NCBI GenBank assembly: GCA_002365025.1
Contig: DEYX01000148.1
Location: forward strand, 1-16,208
From: Hungatella sp. UBA3147
Lineage (GTDB): Bacteria; Bacillota; Clostridia; Lachnospirales; Lachnospiraceae
Direction of reading: 5' to 3'
Length of the DNA: 16,208 bases
Shown here: piece after piece, positions 7,401 to 14,317 of the stretch
Layout of the letters: every line of letters starts with the position of its first letter
Position numbering within the stretch: position 1 is the first letter of the stretch
Position numbers and translations under genes: made by a program
The notes under the pieces: model-generated
Told to the model about the DNA's origin: nothing
Databases searched by the model: none
The model's input: the letters and a program-made list of their open reading frames with translations, nothing else

Positions 7401-8195
7401 ATGGCGAATGTATCAATAGCTATAAAAAACCAGAATGGTGAAGTAAAGGCATCCATATTGGGAGAGGATCAGGCAATCCTCGTGTTTGAAGGTGAATACG
7501 TAGAAGGAGATGCTATCGTATTCACAACAGATAAAACAGGCGCTCATTATGTGGTACGCATTGATGACTGCATGGATGAATCCTTTGTTTATCTGACAAA
7601 GGAAAAAGTAGTTTATACCATACCTTTTGGTGAGAAAAAGATTTCCTATAACCCGGAAGCTTTTACAGGGGAGCGTCATTATCTGACCATTCGGGAAGCC
7701 TTTGACTATGAGGCAGACATTTACAGGAACCTGGCAAAGAATGTCATGGACCAGCACGGAGACACAGGCTGTTTCCCTCATGCTTTTGCCAATGTGGAAA
7801 CCAGAGGAGAAGCGGTGTTTGCGGCACGAAATGCCATTGACGGTGTTCTCGCCAACGAATCCCACGGTGCATGGCCTTATGAATCCTGGGGAATCAACCG
7901 CCAGGATGATGCGGAAATGACCCTGGACTTTGGCCGCCCTGTAGATTTTGATAAGATTGTTTTGTATACACGCGCAGATTTCCCGCACGATAACTGGTGG
8001 GTAAAAGCAAAACTAACGTTTTCCGATGGAACGGAAGGGGTAGTGGAAATGGAAAAGAGCGTGAAGCCTCATCTGTTTTCTTTGGAAAGAAAGAATATCA
8101 CATGGGTGAAGATAAGCGATCTGATAAAAGCAGATGATCCTTCCCCATTTCCAGCCCTTACTCAGATTGAGGTTTACGGAAAAGATTCTAAATAA
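7401..8195 (+). CDS. Cytosolic protein of unknown function with F5/8 type C-like domain
   Basis: 264 residues, no signal peptide and no membrane segment. The first 90 or so residues are rich in predicted beta strands. The C-terminal half (about 125-260) resembles a galactose-binding/F5-8 type C jelly roll: ARNAIDGVLANESHGAWPYESW, AEMTLDFGRPVDFDKIVLYTR and ITWVKISDL...LTQIEVYG. Such domains usually bind carbohydrate and are normally found on secreted enzymes, so a free cytosolic copy is unusual. It is translationally coupled to the GntR regulator: ATG two bases after the stop, AGGAGGA ribosome binding site inside the regulator's last codons. A terminator follows. A sugar- or sugar-acid-related role is inferred from neighbours; I do not recognise an established name. 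Confidence 0.8.
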   Translation: MANVSIAIKNQNGEVKASILGEDQAILVFEGEYVEGDAIVFTTDKTGAHYVVRIDDCMDESFVYLTKEKVVYTIPFGEKKISYNPEAFTGERHYLTIREAFDYEADIYRNLAKNVMDQHGDTGCFPHAFANVETRGEAVFAARNAIDGVLANESHGAWPYESWGINRQDDAEMTLDFGRPVDFDKIVLYTRADFPHDNWWVKAKLTFSDGTEGVVEMEKSVKPHLFSLERKNITWVKISDLIKADDPSPFPALTQIEVYGKDSK

Positions 8196-8213
8196 GAATG
8201 TAAGAATGGAAGG

Positions 8214-8262
8214 AAAAGTGTCAGAATGAATCCGGATGACGGTCATTCCGGCACTTTTTTTA
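8214..8262 (+). terminator. Rho-independent terminator after the F5/8-like gene
   Basis: AAGTGTCAGAATGA (8216-8229) pairs with TCATTCCGGCACTT (8243-8256) with one wobble and one mismatch. A small inner TCCGGA repeat and a T7 run ending at 8261 complete it. Confidence 0.85.
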
Positions 8263-8410
8263 TAAGCTGAACCTTCCCTTATAGCTTTGCAGATTCATTA
8301 TTTCTAATTTTGGCATTCTTGAGAAAAAATAGAAATACCTCTTTTCCTTTTCCATTTATTCAGGTAAAATATAGGCAGTGTTCATTAATCACGCATAAGG
8401 AGGAAAACAG

Positions 8411-9343
8411 ATGGAACTTTTGTTTCTGGAGCCTGTGTTTATGGAGGCCATCTGGGGAGGTACCAGACTTCGGGATGTATTTGGCTATGAGATACCAAGC
8501 GATACCACAGGAGAATGCTGGGCGATCAGTGCCCATGAAAACGGGGAATGTAAAATTGCAGGGGGTATCTATGACGGCAGGCGGCTTAGCGACCTGTGGA
8601 AGGAGAAACCGGAGATATTCGGGAATTACCCCGGAGACAAGTTTCCCCTTTTGGTTAAGATTATTGATGCGAAAAAAGATTTAAGTATTCAGGTTCATCC
8701 CGATGATTTATATGCAAAAATCCACGAGAACGGTTCCCTTGGAAAAACGGAGTGCTGGTATATTCTGGACTGTGAACCGGGAACTGAGATTGCGATCGGC
8801 CATCATGCCAGGGACCGGGAAGAGATGGAAGTTATGATACGGGATCACCGGTGGAATGAATTTATCCGAACTGTTCCAATTAAAAAAGGAGACTTTTTCC
8901 AGATCGAGCCGGGCTGTCTGCATGCCATCAAGGGTGGGACTCTGGTATTGGAAACTCAGCAGAGCAGTGATATCACGTACCGTGTATATGACTATGACCG
9001 TTTATCCAATGGAAAACCCAGGCAGCTTCATGTGGAGCAGAGCATTGCTAATATAAGAGCGCCTTTTGAGGAAGAACAGGCTGATCCGAAAACAGAGAAA
9101 GTACCAGGCGCAGTTCACACGCATTTAGTGACCTGCAAGTTTTACTCCGTAGATAAATATGATATTGATGGTGTCTTTACAAAAGAGTTCGGAAGTTATT
9201 TTACCAATGTAAGCGTGATAAGCGGAAAAGGATCGGTAAACGGGATTCCTTTGGAGGCAGGACAGCATTTCATCGTGCCGGTAAAAAGCGGAGAGTGCAG
9301 ATTTGAGGGAAAGATGTCTATCATCTGTTCCAATCCAGAGTAA
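8411..9343 (+). CDS. manA: Mannose-6-phosphate isomerase, class I (low-molecular-weight type)
   Basis: 310-residue zinc enzyme of the cytosol interconverting mannose 6-phosphate and fructose 6-phosphate. It is a cupin-fold isomerase of the short firmicute type (about 315 residues, like Bacillus ManA/Pmi). The zinc-binding residues are visible as Q94 and H96 (IQVHPDD), E114 (KTECWYIL) and H171 (GCLHAIKGGT). The entry motif EAIWGGTRL is also typical. The start has a perfect AAGGAGG ribosome binding site. It forms an operon with the ROK sugar kinase 16 nt downstream, so the pair would take mannose and fructose into glycolysis. A TAAAAT at 8365-8370 could be a -10 element, but no good -35 accompanies it. 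Confidence 0.93.
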   Translation: MELLFLEPVFMEAIWGGTRLRDVFGYEIPSDTTGECWAISAHENGECKIAGGIYDGRRLSDLWKEKPEIFGNYPGDKFPLLVKIIDAKKDLSIQVHPDDLYAKIHENGSLGKTECWYILDCEPGTEIAIGHHARDREEMEVMIRDHRWNEFIRTVPIKKGDFFQIEPGCLHAIKGGTLVLETQQSSDITYRVYDYDRLSNGKPRQLHVEQSIANIRAPFEEEQADPKTEKVPGAVHTHLVTCKFYSVDKYDIDGVFTKEFGSYFTNVSVISGKGSVNGIPLEAGQHFIVPVKSGECRFEGKMSIICSNPE

Positions 9344-9359
9344 AAGGAGGCAAATGAAT

Positions 9360-10238
9360 ATGAGACTTGGAGCATTAGAGGCAGGCGGAACAAAGATGGT
9401 TTGTGCCATAGGTAACGAAAACGGAGAGATTATAGAACGTGTTTCCATACCTACTGAGACACCGGAGATCACCATGCCCAGGCTTATTGAGTATTTTAAA
9501 GATAAGGAAATAGAAGCCCTGGGAATCGGCTGTTTCGGCCCTATTGACTTAAACAGGAATTCGGAGACCTATGGCTATATCACTACCACTCCAAAGCTTG
9601 CCTGGGCCAACTATAACATTGTAGGAGTCTTAAAAGAAGCCCTAAATGTCCCTGTTGGATTTGACACAGATGTGAATGGCTCTGCTTTGGGGGAAGCTAC
9701 CTGGGGGATTACAAAGGGCCTGGAAAACAGTATGTATATCACCATCGGAACCGGTGTCGGGGCAGGAATCATTACCAATGGAATGCTGCTTCACGGCATG
9801 CTGCATCCGGAAGGAGGACACTTGCTGCTGGCGAAGCATCCGGATGACGACTATGAGGGAAAATGTCCTTATCACAAGACATGTATGGAAGGACTGGCCT
9901 CAGGGCCTGCCATTGAAGCCCGGTGGGGAAAGAAGGGCGCAGAGCTGGCTGACCGGAAAGAAGTGTGGGAATTAGAAGCATATTACATCGCTCAGGCTCT
10001 GGTGGATTATATTATGATTCTTTCTCCTCAACGCATTATTCTGGGCGGAGGAGTCATGCATCAGGAACATATAATGCCTTTGATAAGAGAAGAAGTGAAA
10101 CGCCAGTTGGCCGGATATATCAAGACAAAAGAGCTTGAGGACATTGAGCATTACATCGTACTTCCCAGCTTAAATGATAATCAGGGAATCATGGGAGCCT
10201 TAAAGCTGGCTATCAATGAATATCAGCTGGAAAAATAG
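9360..10238 (+). CDS. ROK-family fructokinase
   Basis: 292-residue ROK (repressor/ORF/kinase) sugar kinase of the ScrK/GmuE fructokinase type: ATP-dependent phosphorylation of fructose (perhaps also mannose) at the 6-hydroxyl. Motifs: N-terminal phosphate loop LGALEAGGTKMVCAIG (3-18), substrate/catalytic segment DTDVNGSALGEA with D104, GTGVGAG, a zinc site made of H154, C169, H172 and C175 (GGH...KCPYHKTC), and ILGGGVM near the C terminus. No HTH domain, so it is an enzyme rather than a repressor. I chose ATG at 9360: the AAGGAGG at 9344-9350 is 9 nt away. The ATG at 9354 is only 3 nt away, and the longer reading from 9303 overlaps manA. It is coupled with manA; no clear terminator follows. 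Confidence 0.92.
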   Translation: MRLGALEAGGTKMVCAIGNENGEIIERVSIPTETPEITMPRLIEYFKDKEIEALGIGCFGPIDLNRNSETYGYITTTPKLAWANYNIVGVLKEALNVPVGFDTDVNGSALGEATWGITKGLENSMYITIGTGVGAGIITNGMLLHGMLHPEGGHLLLAKHPDDDYEGKCPYHKTCMEGLASGPAIEARWGKKGAELADRKEVWELEAYYIAQALVDYIMILSPQRIILGGGVMHQEHIMPLIREEVKRQLAGYIKTKELEDIEHYIVLPSLNDNQGIMGALKLAINEYQLEK

Positions 10239-10309
10239 AGGATAATTGCCAATTTTCTCCTAGTGAAATTCCATTTCCTGTATGTTAAGATACATTTTGT
10301 AACAGAAAT

Positions 10310-10320
10310 GTAATAATTAC
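10310..10320 (+). promoter_or_regulatory. Palindrome upstream of the Cys-rich exported protein gene
   Basis: Perfect odd palindrome GTAATAATTAC, preceded by the inverted repeat ACATTT/AAATGT (10292-10311) and flanked by two direct GTAACA copies. It lies 25 nt before the start codon within an AT-rich leader. It could be an operator or part of a promoter (extended -10-like TG then TAATAAT); evidence is sequence pattern only. Confidence 0.3.
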
Positions 10321-10344
10321 GTAACAAATAAGGAGGATATTACC

Positions 10345-10743
10345 ATGAGAAAATTACCAGTATTCGTTTTCGCAGCAGCAACCGCACTTACTGTAGCAGG
10401 TGTACCTATGACCGCTCAGGCAGCAACCTGTTCGGTGTCAACAAGTAATTGCATTAACCTTTCAAACTGTTTTGGACAGTCTGGGGATCTTAACAGCATC
10501 TTAAGCAAGCTTGGCTGCAACAGCGGCAACGGTAATAGCTGCAGCAATGGTACGGACTGTACTACTGGTTCCAACTGCGCCAATGGTTCCAACTGCTCCA
10601 ACAGTTCCACTTGCACAAAGGGGGCTACCTGTTCTGGCGGTAACTGTTCCAACAGCAAGAACAGCAGCTCTTGTTCTAAGACTAAGGGTGCAACCACAAA
10701 CAATAGCCGCCAGTGCAAGTCATCTTACGGATATTGGAGATAA
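10345..10743 (+). CDS. Exported Cys-rich protein with six-residue cysteine periodicity
   Basis: 132 residues with a clear Sec signal peptide: MRKLP, hydrophobic core 6-20, probable cleavage after AQA at 26. The mature part (about 106 residues) is rich in Ser, Asn, Gly, Thr and Cys and contains 13 cysteines. Between C66 and C96 they fall exactly every sixth residue (66, 72, 78, 84, 90, 96), in units such as CTTGSN, CANGSN and CTKGAT, then C101, C110 and C124. The DNA shows matching 18-bp repeats at 10567-10620. Strong AAGGAGG ribosome binding site; own terminator. No LPXTG, lipobox or choline-binding repeat is seen, so it is probably secreted or loosely envelope- or spore-associated. I do not recognise a named family; disulfide-stabilised or metal-binding roles are conjecture. 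Confidence 0.8.
   Translation: MRKLPVFVFAAATALTVAGVPMTAQAATCSVSTSNCINLSNCFGQSGDLNSILSKLGCNSGNGNSCSNGTDCTTGSNCANGSNCSNSSTCTKGATCSGGNCSNSKNSSSCSKTKGATTNNSRQCKSSYGYWR
10567..10620 (+). repeat. Three tandem 18-bp coding repeats
   Basis: GGTTCCAACTGCGCCAAT (10567-10584), GGTTCCAACTGCTCCAAC (10585-10602) and the diverged AGTTCCACTTGCACAAAG (10603-10620). They encode hexapeptide units of the Cys-rich protein and suggest growth by unit duplication. Confidence 0.85.
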
Positions 10744-10763
10744 TTATTTTTACGTTTTTTAAT

Positions 10764-10795
10764 GGGTCGGATCCTATGTGTCCGGCCCCTTTTCT
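10764..10795 (+). terminator. Rho-independent terminator after the Cys-rich gene
   Basis: GGGTCGGA (10764-10771) pairs with TCCGGCCC (10781-10788), one G-T wobble, 9-nt loop, followed by CTTTTC. Confidence 0.8.
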
Positions 10796-10817
10796 ATGAA
10801 TTTTTGGATTTCGCATT

Positions 10818-10861
10818 AAAAAAACAGCCATAAGGCCAATTTCCGGCTTGTGACTGTTTTT
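10818..10861 (-). terminator. Terminator of the 48-residue - strand gene (possibly bidirectional)
   Basis: AAAAACAG (10820-10827) pairs with CTGTTTTT (10854-10861), with a further imperfect inner stem around AAGGCC/GGCTT. Read on the - strand it ends in a seven-T run and lies 12 nt past the stop of the small gene. It also has a T tract in the + direction. Confidence 0.75.
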
Positions 10862-10873
10862 CTTGAAAAATAA

Positions 10874-11020
10874 TTAACTTCCTTCGTTTACAATTTCCTC
10901 CAAAATATGGATCAAATCGTAAATGGTGTTAATTTGTACGTTTCGCTCCAGGATTTCATTTTTTAAGTCGATGGAAAGAGTCTCGAATTTGGCCTGGACT
11001 GCAGGAGCTATATATGACAT
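10874..11020 (-). CDS. Small hypothetical protein, 48 residues
   Basis: Predicted mostly helical, acidic small protein beginning MSYIAPAVQAKFETL and ending IHILEEIVNEGS. No signal peptide or membrane segment. I chose the ATG at 11020 because AGGTG lies 6 nt upstream. A second in-frame ATG at 11026 overlaps that ribosome binding site, and a longer reading to 11077 has none. It is followed by a good terminator and stands alone, divergent from another tiny gene starting at 11132. Family and function are not recognised. Confidence 0.65.
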   Translation of the reverse strand: MSYIAPAVQAKFETLSIDLKNEILERNVQINTIYDLIHILEEIVNEGS

Positions 11021-11131
11021 ATTCATCACCTCATTTTTATGATGCACAGCAGTGGATTGTATTATGCGTGAGTACACTGTTTTTACATAAATCTTATATC
11101 GTCAGACCATACTATTGGTGAGGTGATGGAA

Positions 11132-11284
11132 ATGGAGAAGAATAACCAGGAAAAGCTTTCCCAGAAAAATAAAAGTGAAATGAATCACGGCATGTCACTA
11201 AAGGGCAAGCCTGAAAATCAGAATCAGACACATAATTCCCGCCGGGAAGGCATGGGACCAAATACAAAAAGAAGGTCGGATTAA
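11132..11284 (+). CDS. Small hydrophilic basic protein, 50 residues
   Basis: Encodes a very polar Lys/Asn/Gln/Arg-rich peptide beginning MEKNNQEKLSQKNKSEMNHG and ending MGPNTKRRSD, with no cysteine and no hydrophobic segment. AGGTG at 11121-11125 is 6 nt before this ATG. An in-frame ATG at 11126 touches the ribosome binding site and is less likely. A strong hairpin follows the stop. The composition recalls minor small acid-soluble spore proteins or other disordered sporulation peptides, but I cannot match a family; this is an inference from composition only. Confidence 0.6.
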   Translation: MEKNNQEKLSQKNKSEMNHGMSLKGKPENQNQTHNSRREGMGPNTKRRSD

Positions 11285-11289
11285 TCTTA

Positions 11290-11328
11290 AAAGGGGTGGA
11301 AACCAGATGCCATGGTTTCCTCCCCTTT
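11290..11328 (+). terminator. Hairpin terminator after the 50-residue gene
   Basis: AAAGGGG, T, GGAAACCA (11290-11305) pairs with TGGTTTCC, T, CCCCTTT (11313-11328): 15 pairs with one T-T mismatch and a 7-nt loop. The T tract after the stem is poor, so termination may be moderate. Confidence 0.65.
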
Positions 11329-11757
11329 GAGGTTTCATATTTATGATCGGGCAGTTTTACAGGACTCCCATCAGAAGCATTAGAAAAGAAGACATAACCA
11401 AAATGAGTTATCTGTCATTGGTAGGGCGGCGGCTGAGAGTTGTTATTGCTTCTTTCTGCTGCTGCTTTGATAAGTCGTTCTGTAATAATAATATATGTAC
11501 TTATAACGATTATGTGAACAAGCTGAAAGTGCGCGTAAAAAGGGAAGGGCGGAAGCAGAGCAAAGGAGAACTTCCGCCCCATTATGTTACATATATACTA
11601 ACGGAAACAAACTTGTTTTGTGACGCAAATTTAAGAATTTTGTATATTACCTAAAATTGTGATCAGCCGGAGCCGGATTTTTATGATGGTCTGCAGAAAA
11701 TAACTGATTTCTGGTCTTTGACAAAGGCAGTGTTTTTTGAATTTTGCTATATGTAAT
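11329..11757. other. Stretch without a convincing gene
   Basis: AT-rich. A 103-codon open frame at 11343-11654 has no ribosome binding site, unlikely composition and contains a strong hairpin, so I do not call it a gene. The hairpin is GGGCGGAAG (11547-11555) with CTTCCGCCC (11571-11579). On the - strand it is followed by TTCCCTTTTT and could terminate transcripts from the right. A small AAACAA/TTGTTT inverted repeat is near 11606. Nothing else is recognised. Confidence 0.5.
11547..11579 (-). terminator. Possible - strand terminator hairpin
   Basis: Perfect 9-bp GC-rich stem (11547-11555 with 11571-11579) and 15-nt loop. Read on the - strand it is followed by TTCCCTTTTT. It lies about 180 nt past the stop of the small membrane peptide gene at 11758, so assignment is uncertain. 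Confidence 0.4.
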
Positions 11758-11922
11758 TTAATGTTTCTGAAAGTAGCTTTTGCGAAATAATAAACTTAAA
11801 GATATCCCCATAATCAACCCTATTCCCAAATTGTTTATAACAGCAGCGAAAATCAGGCCCAGACTGAGTCCCAGCGTCAGACAGTCTTGATAGGAACTGT
11901 CCCTATTATTTGAATTTAGCAT
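11758..11922 (-). CDS. Small glycine-rich membrane peptide, 54 residues
   Basis: Reads MLNSNNRDSSYQDCLTLGLS, then LGLIFAAVINNLGIGLIMG, then ISLSLLFRKSYFQKH. After a polar N terminus (1-14) there is a hydrophobic segment (about 15-46) with glycines spaced as G-x3-G, like the small 'glycine zipper' membrane proteins common in clostridia, and a basic tail that would stay in the cytosol. GAGG lies 8 nt before the ATG on the - strand. It stands alone, between the GNAT gene and a long non-coding stretch. The role is unknown; association with the membrane is a prediction from hydrophobicity. Confidence 0.65.
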   Translation of the reverse strand: MLNSNNRDSSYQDCLTLGLSLGLIFAAVINNLGIGLIMGISLSLLFRKSYFQKH

Positions 11923-12058
11923 CGTATGTACCTCTTTGGCATTTTTAAATATCTTACATCAGTTTTTGTATGAAGTACACTGGTATTTTCTGAGAATGCA
12001 AAGTCAGAATACCTGGCGAAAGCCGGTTATATCTAAAATGAAAGCAGGGATTTAATAA

Positions 12059-12089
12059 GGTGAAATAGCCGCAGAAGGGCTATTTCACC
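12059..12089 (-). terminator. Hairpin overlapping the end of the GNAT gene
   Basis: Perfect 12-bp stem GGTGAAATAGCC (12059-12070) with GGCTATTTCACC (12078-12089), 7-nt loop. The right arm contains the last codons and stop of the GNAT gene. The T tract after it on the - strand is weak, so it may terminate inefficiently or protect the 3' end. Confidence 0.5.
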
Positions 12090-12352
12090 AGATCATGATA
12101 CTCCGGATGTTTTTCGAACCATTTAATCGCATAGGAGCATGTAAGGATAGCCCTTTTATTTTCAGACCGTAATTGTTTTGCTACGGCCTCCATAAGTTGT
12201 CCTGCTACACCCTGGCCTCTGAGAGAATCATCTACATAGGTATGATTGATATTTACGGTATTCTGGTCAACTGCTGGAAAAGTAACCTCGGCAAGTAAGT
12301 TATTATCGGAATGATAGAGAGCGATTTGATTTGAATCGTATGTGAATTCCAT
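12080..12352 (-). CDS. Small GNAT-family N-acetyltransferase (YjdJ-like)
   Basis: 90 residues from the ATG at 12352, the usual size of the short YjdJ/Gtf-type GNAT group. The acetyl-CoA pyrophosphate loop is R45-G51 (DDSLRGQGVAGQLM), preceded by a beta strand INHTYVDD. The C-terminal segment LTCSYAIKWFEKHPEYHDLV is characteristic of this subgroup. It probably transfers acetyl from acetyl-CoA to an amine; the substrate is unknown. AGGAGG lies 8 nt upstream and a well-formed sigma-A promoter sits just before it, which settles this start over the longer frame to 12421. It stands alone on the - strand. Confidence 0.88.
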   Translation of the reverse strand: MEFTYDSNQIALYHSDNNLLAEVTFPAVDQNTVNINHTYVDDSLRGQGVAGQLMEAVAKQLRSENKRAILTCSYAIKWFEKHPEYHDLVK

Positions 12353-12383
12353 ATGCGTTACCTCCTGTTTTTGTGATAAAGCC

Positions 12384-12412
12384 ATTATATCATTTACAAT
12401 ATGTGACATCAA
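12384..12412 (-). promoter_or_regulatory. Sigma-A promoter of the GNAT gene
   Basis: On the - strand: TTGATG (12407-12412), 17-nt spacer, TATAAT (12384-12389) with an extended TGA directly before the -10. A near-consensus vegetative promoter 32 nt before the start codon. Confidence 0.8.
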
Positions 12413-12542
12413 GAATAACAAAGAATCATGAAATTTGAAAGGCTGTATATGATTGTTATAGCAATTATATAGGTGAAGCCTTAAGAGAGCTCTAAAGATA
12501 TTACGGATTTCAGGGGGGAGGCTGTGATAGAGTAAAATAAAT

Positions 12543-12571
12543 AGGTGGGCTTCGGATTTCCGGGCCCACCT
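12543..12571 (-). terminator. Terminator of the Ku-LigD operon
   Basis: AGGTGGGC (12543-12550) pairs with GCCCACCT (12564-12571). The - strand tail is TATTTATTTTA, and it starts 2 nt past the ligD stop. The + direction also has TTTTA after the stem, so it may act both ways. Confidence 0.75.
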
Positions 12572-12572
12572 T

Positions 12573-13496
12573 TTATACCTTACATTCTATGGCTGGTTTA
12601 TCATCTCGTATCCCTTTGAATACAGGCTGCCTAAAGCCTTCTTTTTCAGTAGGCATTGATTCCACGATACAAACGAGTTCCGGGGCCAGCCAAACACAAT
12701 CATCGTTTCCTGGTGGTACATAACCGAAAGGGGAGTAATCGATCACTTTATATTTATGCTCTTTTAATACTCTTAAGCTAACACCGAGTGTAACATGACC
12801 CTTATATACAAGTACATCATCATCGTATTGGCCAAGAACCAGGCTGGTCATATTGTTTTCTTTCGGAATGTATCCGCAGATCACACAATCGTCTGTGGAC
12901 ATTATTTTGCATTTTACCCAGTCTTTGGTACGTTTGCCTTGCCAGTAAAGACTGTCTTTTCTTTTTGCAACGGTTCCTTCGAGACCTTTTTCTTTAACAA
13001 GCTCAAATAATTTTATTCCATCATTTTCTATAAATCTTGAAACGGAAATTAAATGATTCTCAATTACAACATCAGTAAGATATTTTTTTCTCTCCATTAA
13101 GGGGAGCATAGTAATATCCTTATCTTTATAGTATAAGATGTCATAAGCGATGATACTGGCCGGATATTTATCGGCGGCTAATTTTATTTTAAATGAATTA
13201 CTCATCAACGCTCGTTTTTGCACCTCATAGAAATCAGGGATGCCATTTTTGAGTACAAGCAACTCATGGTCAATGATGCATTTCGTTTTAACCTGTTTAT
13301 AAAGACTTTCCAGCTCCGGGAATATGGGAATCATGAGTTTGTTTCTCTTGTTTCTCATATCTGTTTTTGTGTCCAAAAAAGACAAAGTCCTGATCCCGTC
13401 CCATTTTATCTCGTAGATAAAATTTGGAGAATCAAATGGTTCTACCATTTCCGAAATCAGCATCGGGCTTACATTCCTGCTTTCAAAAATATCCAT
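12573..13496 (-). CDS. ligD: ATP-dependent DNA ligase, LigD ligase-domain only
   Basis: 307 residues. It seals double-strand breaks in non-homologous end joining using ATP. The adenylation motif I is YEIKWDGIR with nucleophile K31. Further motifs are DHELLVL (about 76-82, motif III), EGTVAKRKDSLY (motif IV) and WVKCKI (motif V), followed by an OB-fold domain to the C terminus. There is no polymerase/primase or phosphoesterase domain, unlike the roughly 610-residue Bacillus LigD or larger actinobacterial forms, so it is a ligase-only version. Its ATG overlaps the Ku stop by one base (TAATG), meaning coupled synthesis with its partner. In sporeformers this pair is typically made in the developing spore; here that is inference. 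Confidence 0.93.
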   Translation of the reverse strand: MDIFESRNVSPMLISEMVEPFDSPNFIYEIKWDGIRTLSFLDTKTDMRNKRNKLMIPIFPELESLYKQVKTKCIIDHELLVLKNGIPDFYEVQKRALMSNSFKIKLAADKYPASIIAYDILYYKDKDITMLPLMERKKYLTDVVIENHLISVSRFIENDGIKLFELVKEKGLEGTVAKRKDSLYWQGKRTKDWVKCKIMSTDDCVICGYIPKENNMTSLVLGQYDDDVLVYKGHVTLGVSLRVLKEHKYKVIDYSPFGYVPPGNDDCVWLAPELVCIVESMPTEKEGFRQPVFKGIRDDKPAIECKV

Positions 13497-14272
13497 TATG
13501 CCAGACCTTTGTTACTCTTTGTCATTTCAACAGTCTTCTTCATTGCTTCCATCAAATCAATGATGTTGTTTGGACTTTCTTTGTCAACATTTACTATCTC
13601 TTTTCCGGCAATTTTAGATTCAATTGCCTGCCGAAGTTTTTCCTGATATTCATCATGATATAAACCAGGGTCAAAAGCAGATGTCATGGAGTCAATCATT
13701 GTCTTCGCCATTTCAACTTCTGGATCGCTGACCTCTACTTTTACAGATGCTACGGGCACCGCCTGTATTTCGGCCTGATAATAAAGAGTTTTTGCAATGA
13801 TTCCTTCGTTTGTTGGATATAATACGATAAGACTTTCTGTTGTACCCAGGACGGTTTTTGCAATTCCTACTTTTTCCTGGGCTAACATTGCCTGTCTTAA
13901 TAGTTCGAACGCTTTTTCCGCTCCCGGTTCTGGCACAACATAATAATTTTTTTCATAAAATATTTGATCTACATCTGACAACATTGCAAAATGTTCTATG
14001 TGTATTGTCTTGTCTTTCTTTGTTTTTATCTTTTCCAGTTCATCTTCCGCAAAAGTCACATACTTGCCCTTTTCGTATTCATAACCCTTTATAATTTCAT
14101 CGCTTGTTACTTCTTTATTGCATGAAGGACATATTTTCTTTTGTCTTACTCGTTCGTGGGTATCTTTACAGAGCTGATTGAAACTTACTGATATATCTTT
14201 TGTTGTTTTGTATAATCCCACCGGTATATAAAGTAAACCTACGCTTATTGCACTTTTATGAGCTATGGCCAT
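13496..14272 (-). CDS. ku: Bacterial Ku protein, non-homologous end joining
   Basis: 258 residues. It forms a homodimeric ring that binds broken DNA ends and recruits LigD. Family features: opening AIAHKSAISVGLLYIPVGLY, a zinc-knuckle-like CPSC (about 48-51), the DVDQIFYEKNYYVVPEPGAEKAF segment region (about 101-122), and a basic, helical C-terminal tail (YQEKLRQAIESKI, then KTVEMTKSNKG). The length is close to the usual 260-300. AAAGGAGG lies 7 nt before the ATG. It is the first gene of a two-gene operon with ligD, and an 11-bp inverted repeat sits upstream at 14318-14347. Confidence 0.95.
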   Translation of the reverse strand: MAIAHKSAISVGLLYIPVGLYKTTKDISVSFNQLCKDTHERVRQKKICPSCNKEVTSDEIIKGYEYEKGKYVTFAEDELEKIKTKKDKTIHIEHFAMLSDVDQIFYEKNYYVVPEPGAEKAFELLRQAMLAQEKVGIAKTVLGTTESLIVLYPTNEGIIAKTLYYQAEIQAVPVASVKVEVSDPEVEMAKTMIDSMTSAFDPGLYHDEYQEKLRQAIESKIAGKEIVNVDKESPNNIIDLMEAMKKTVEMTKSNKGLA

Positions 14273-14317
14273 GAGATCGCCTCCTTTTTGCTATTGTTTG
14301 AAAAAACGAGGATATTA

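Noticed and set aside
8410..8684. Overlapping + frame at the start of manA (8310-8684)
   Set aside because: No family resemblance; the manA frame in the same region has the AAGGAGG site and conserved zinc-binding motifs.
10416..10718. Leu/Gln-rich open frame on the - strand opposite the Cys-rich gene
   Set aside because: It is the antisense shadow of the repeated Cys/Asn codons; no start signals, while the + strand frame has a signal peptide and ribosome binding site.
11085..11114. ACATA and CATACTA with 18-nt spacing resembling a forespore sigma-G/F promoter before the 50-residue gene
   Set aside because: Transcription would start at the ribosome binding site itself (about 11121), leaving almost no leader, and the -35 lacks the expected first G.
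11343..11654. 103-codon open frame on the + strand
   Set aside because: No ribosome binding site, odd composition (runs of Cys, many rare-looking residues), and it contains a strong hairpin; likely chance.
12000..12040. Short hairpin with GAAA loop near 12015-12028 as an RNA gene
   Set aside because: Only a 5-bp stem, no conserved surroundings; chance is likely.
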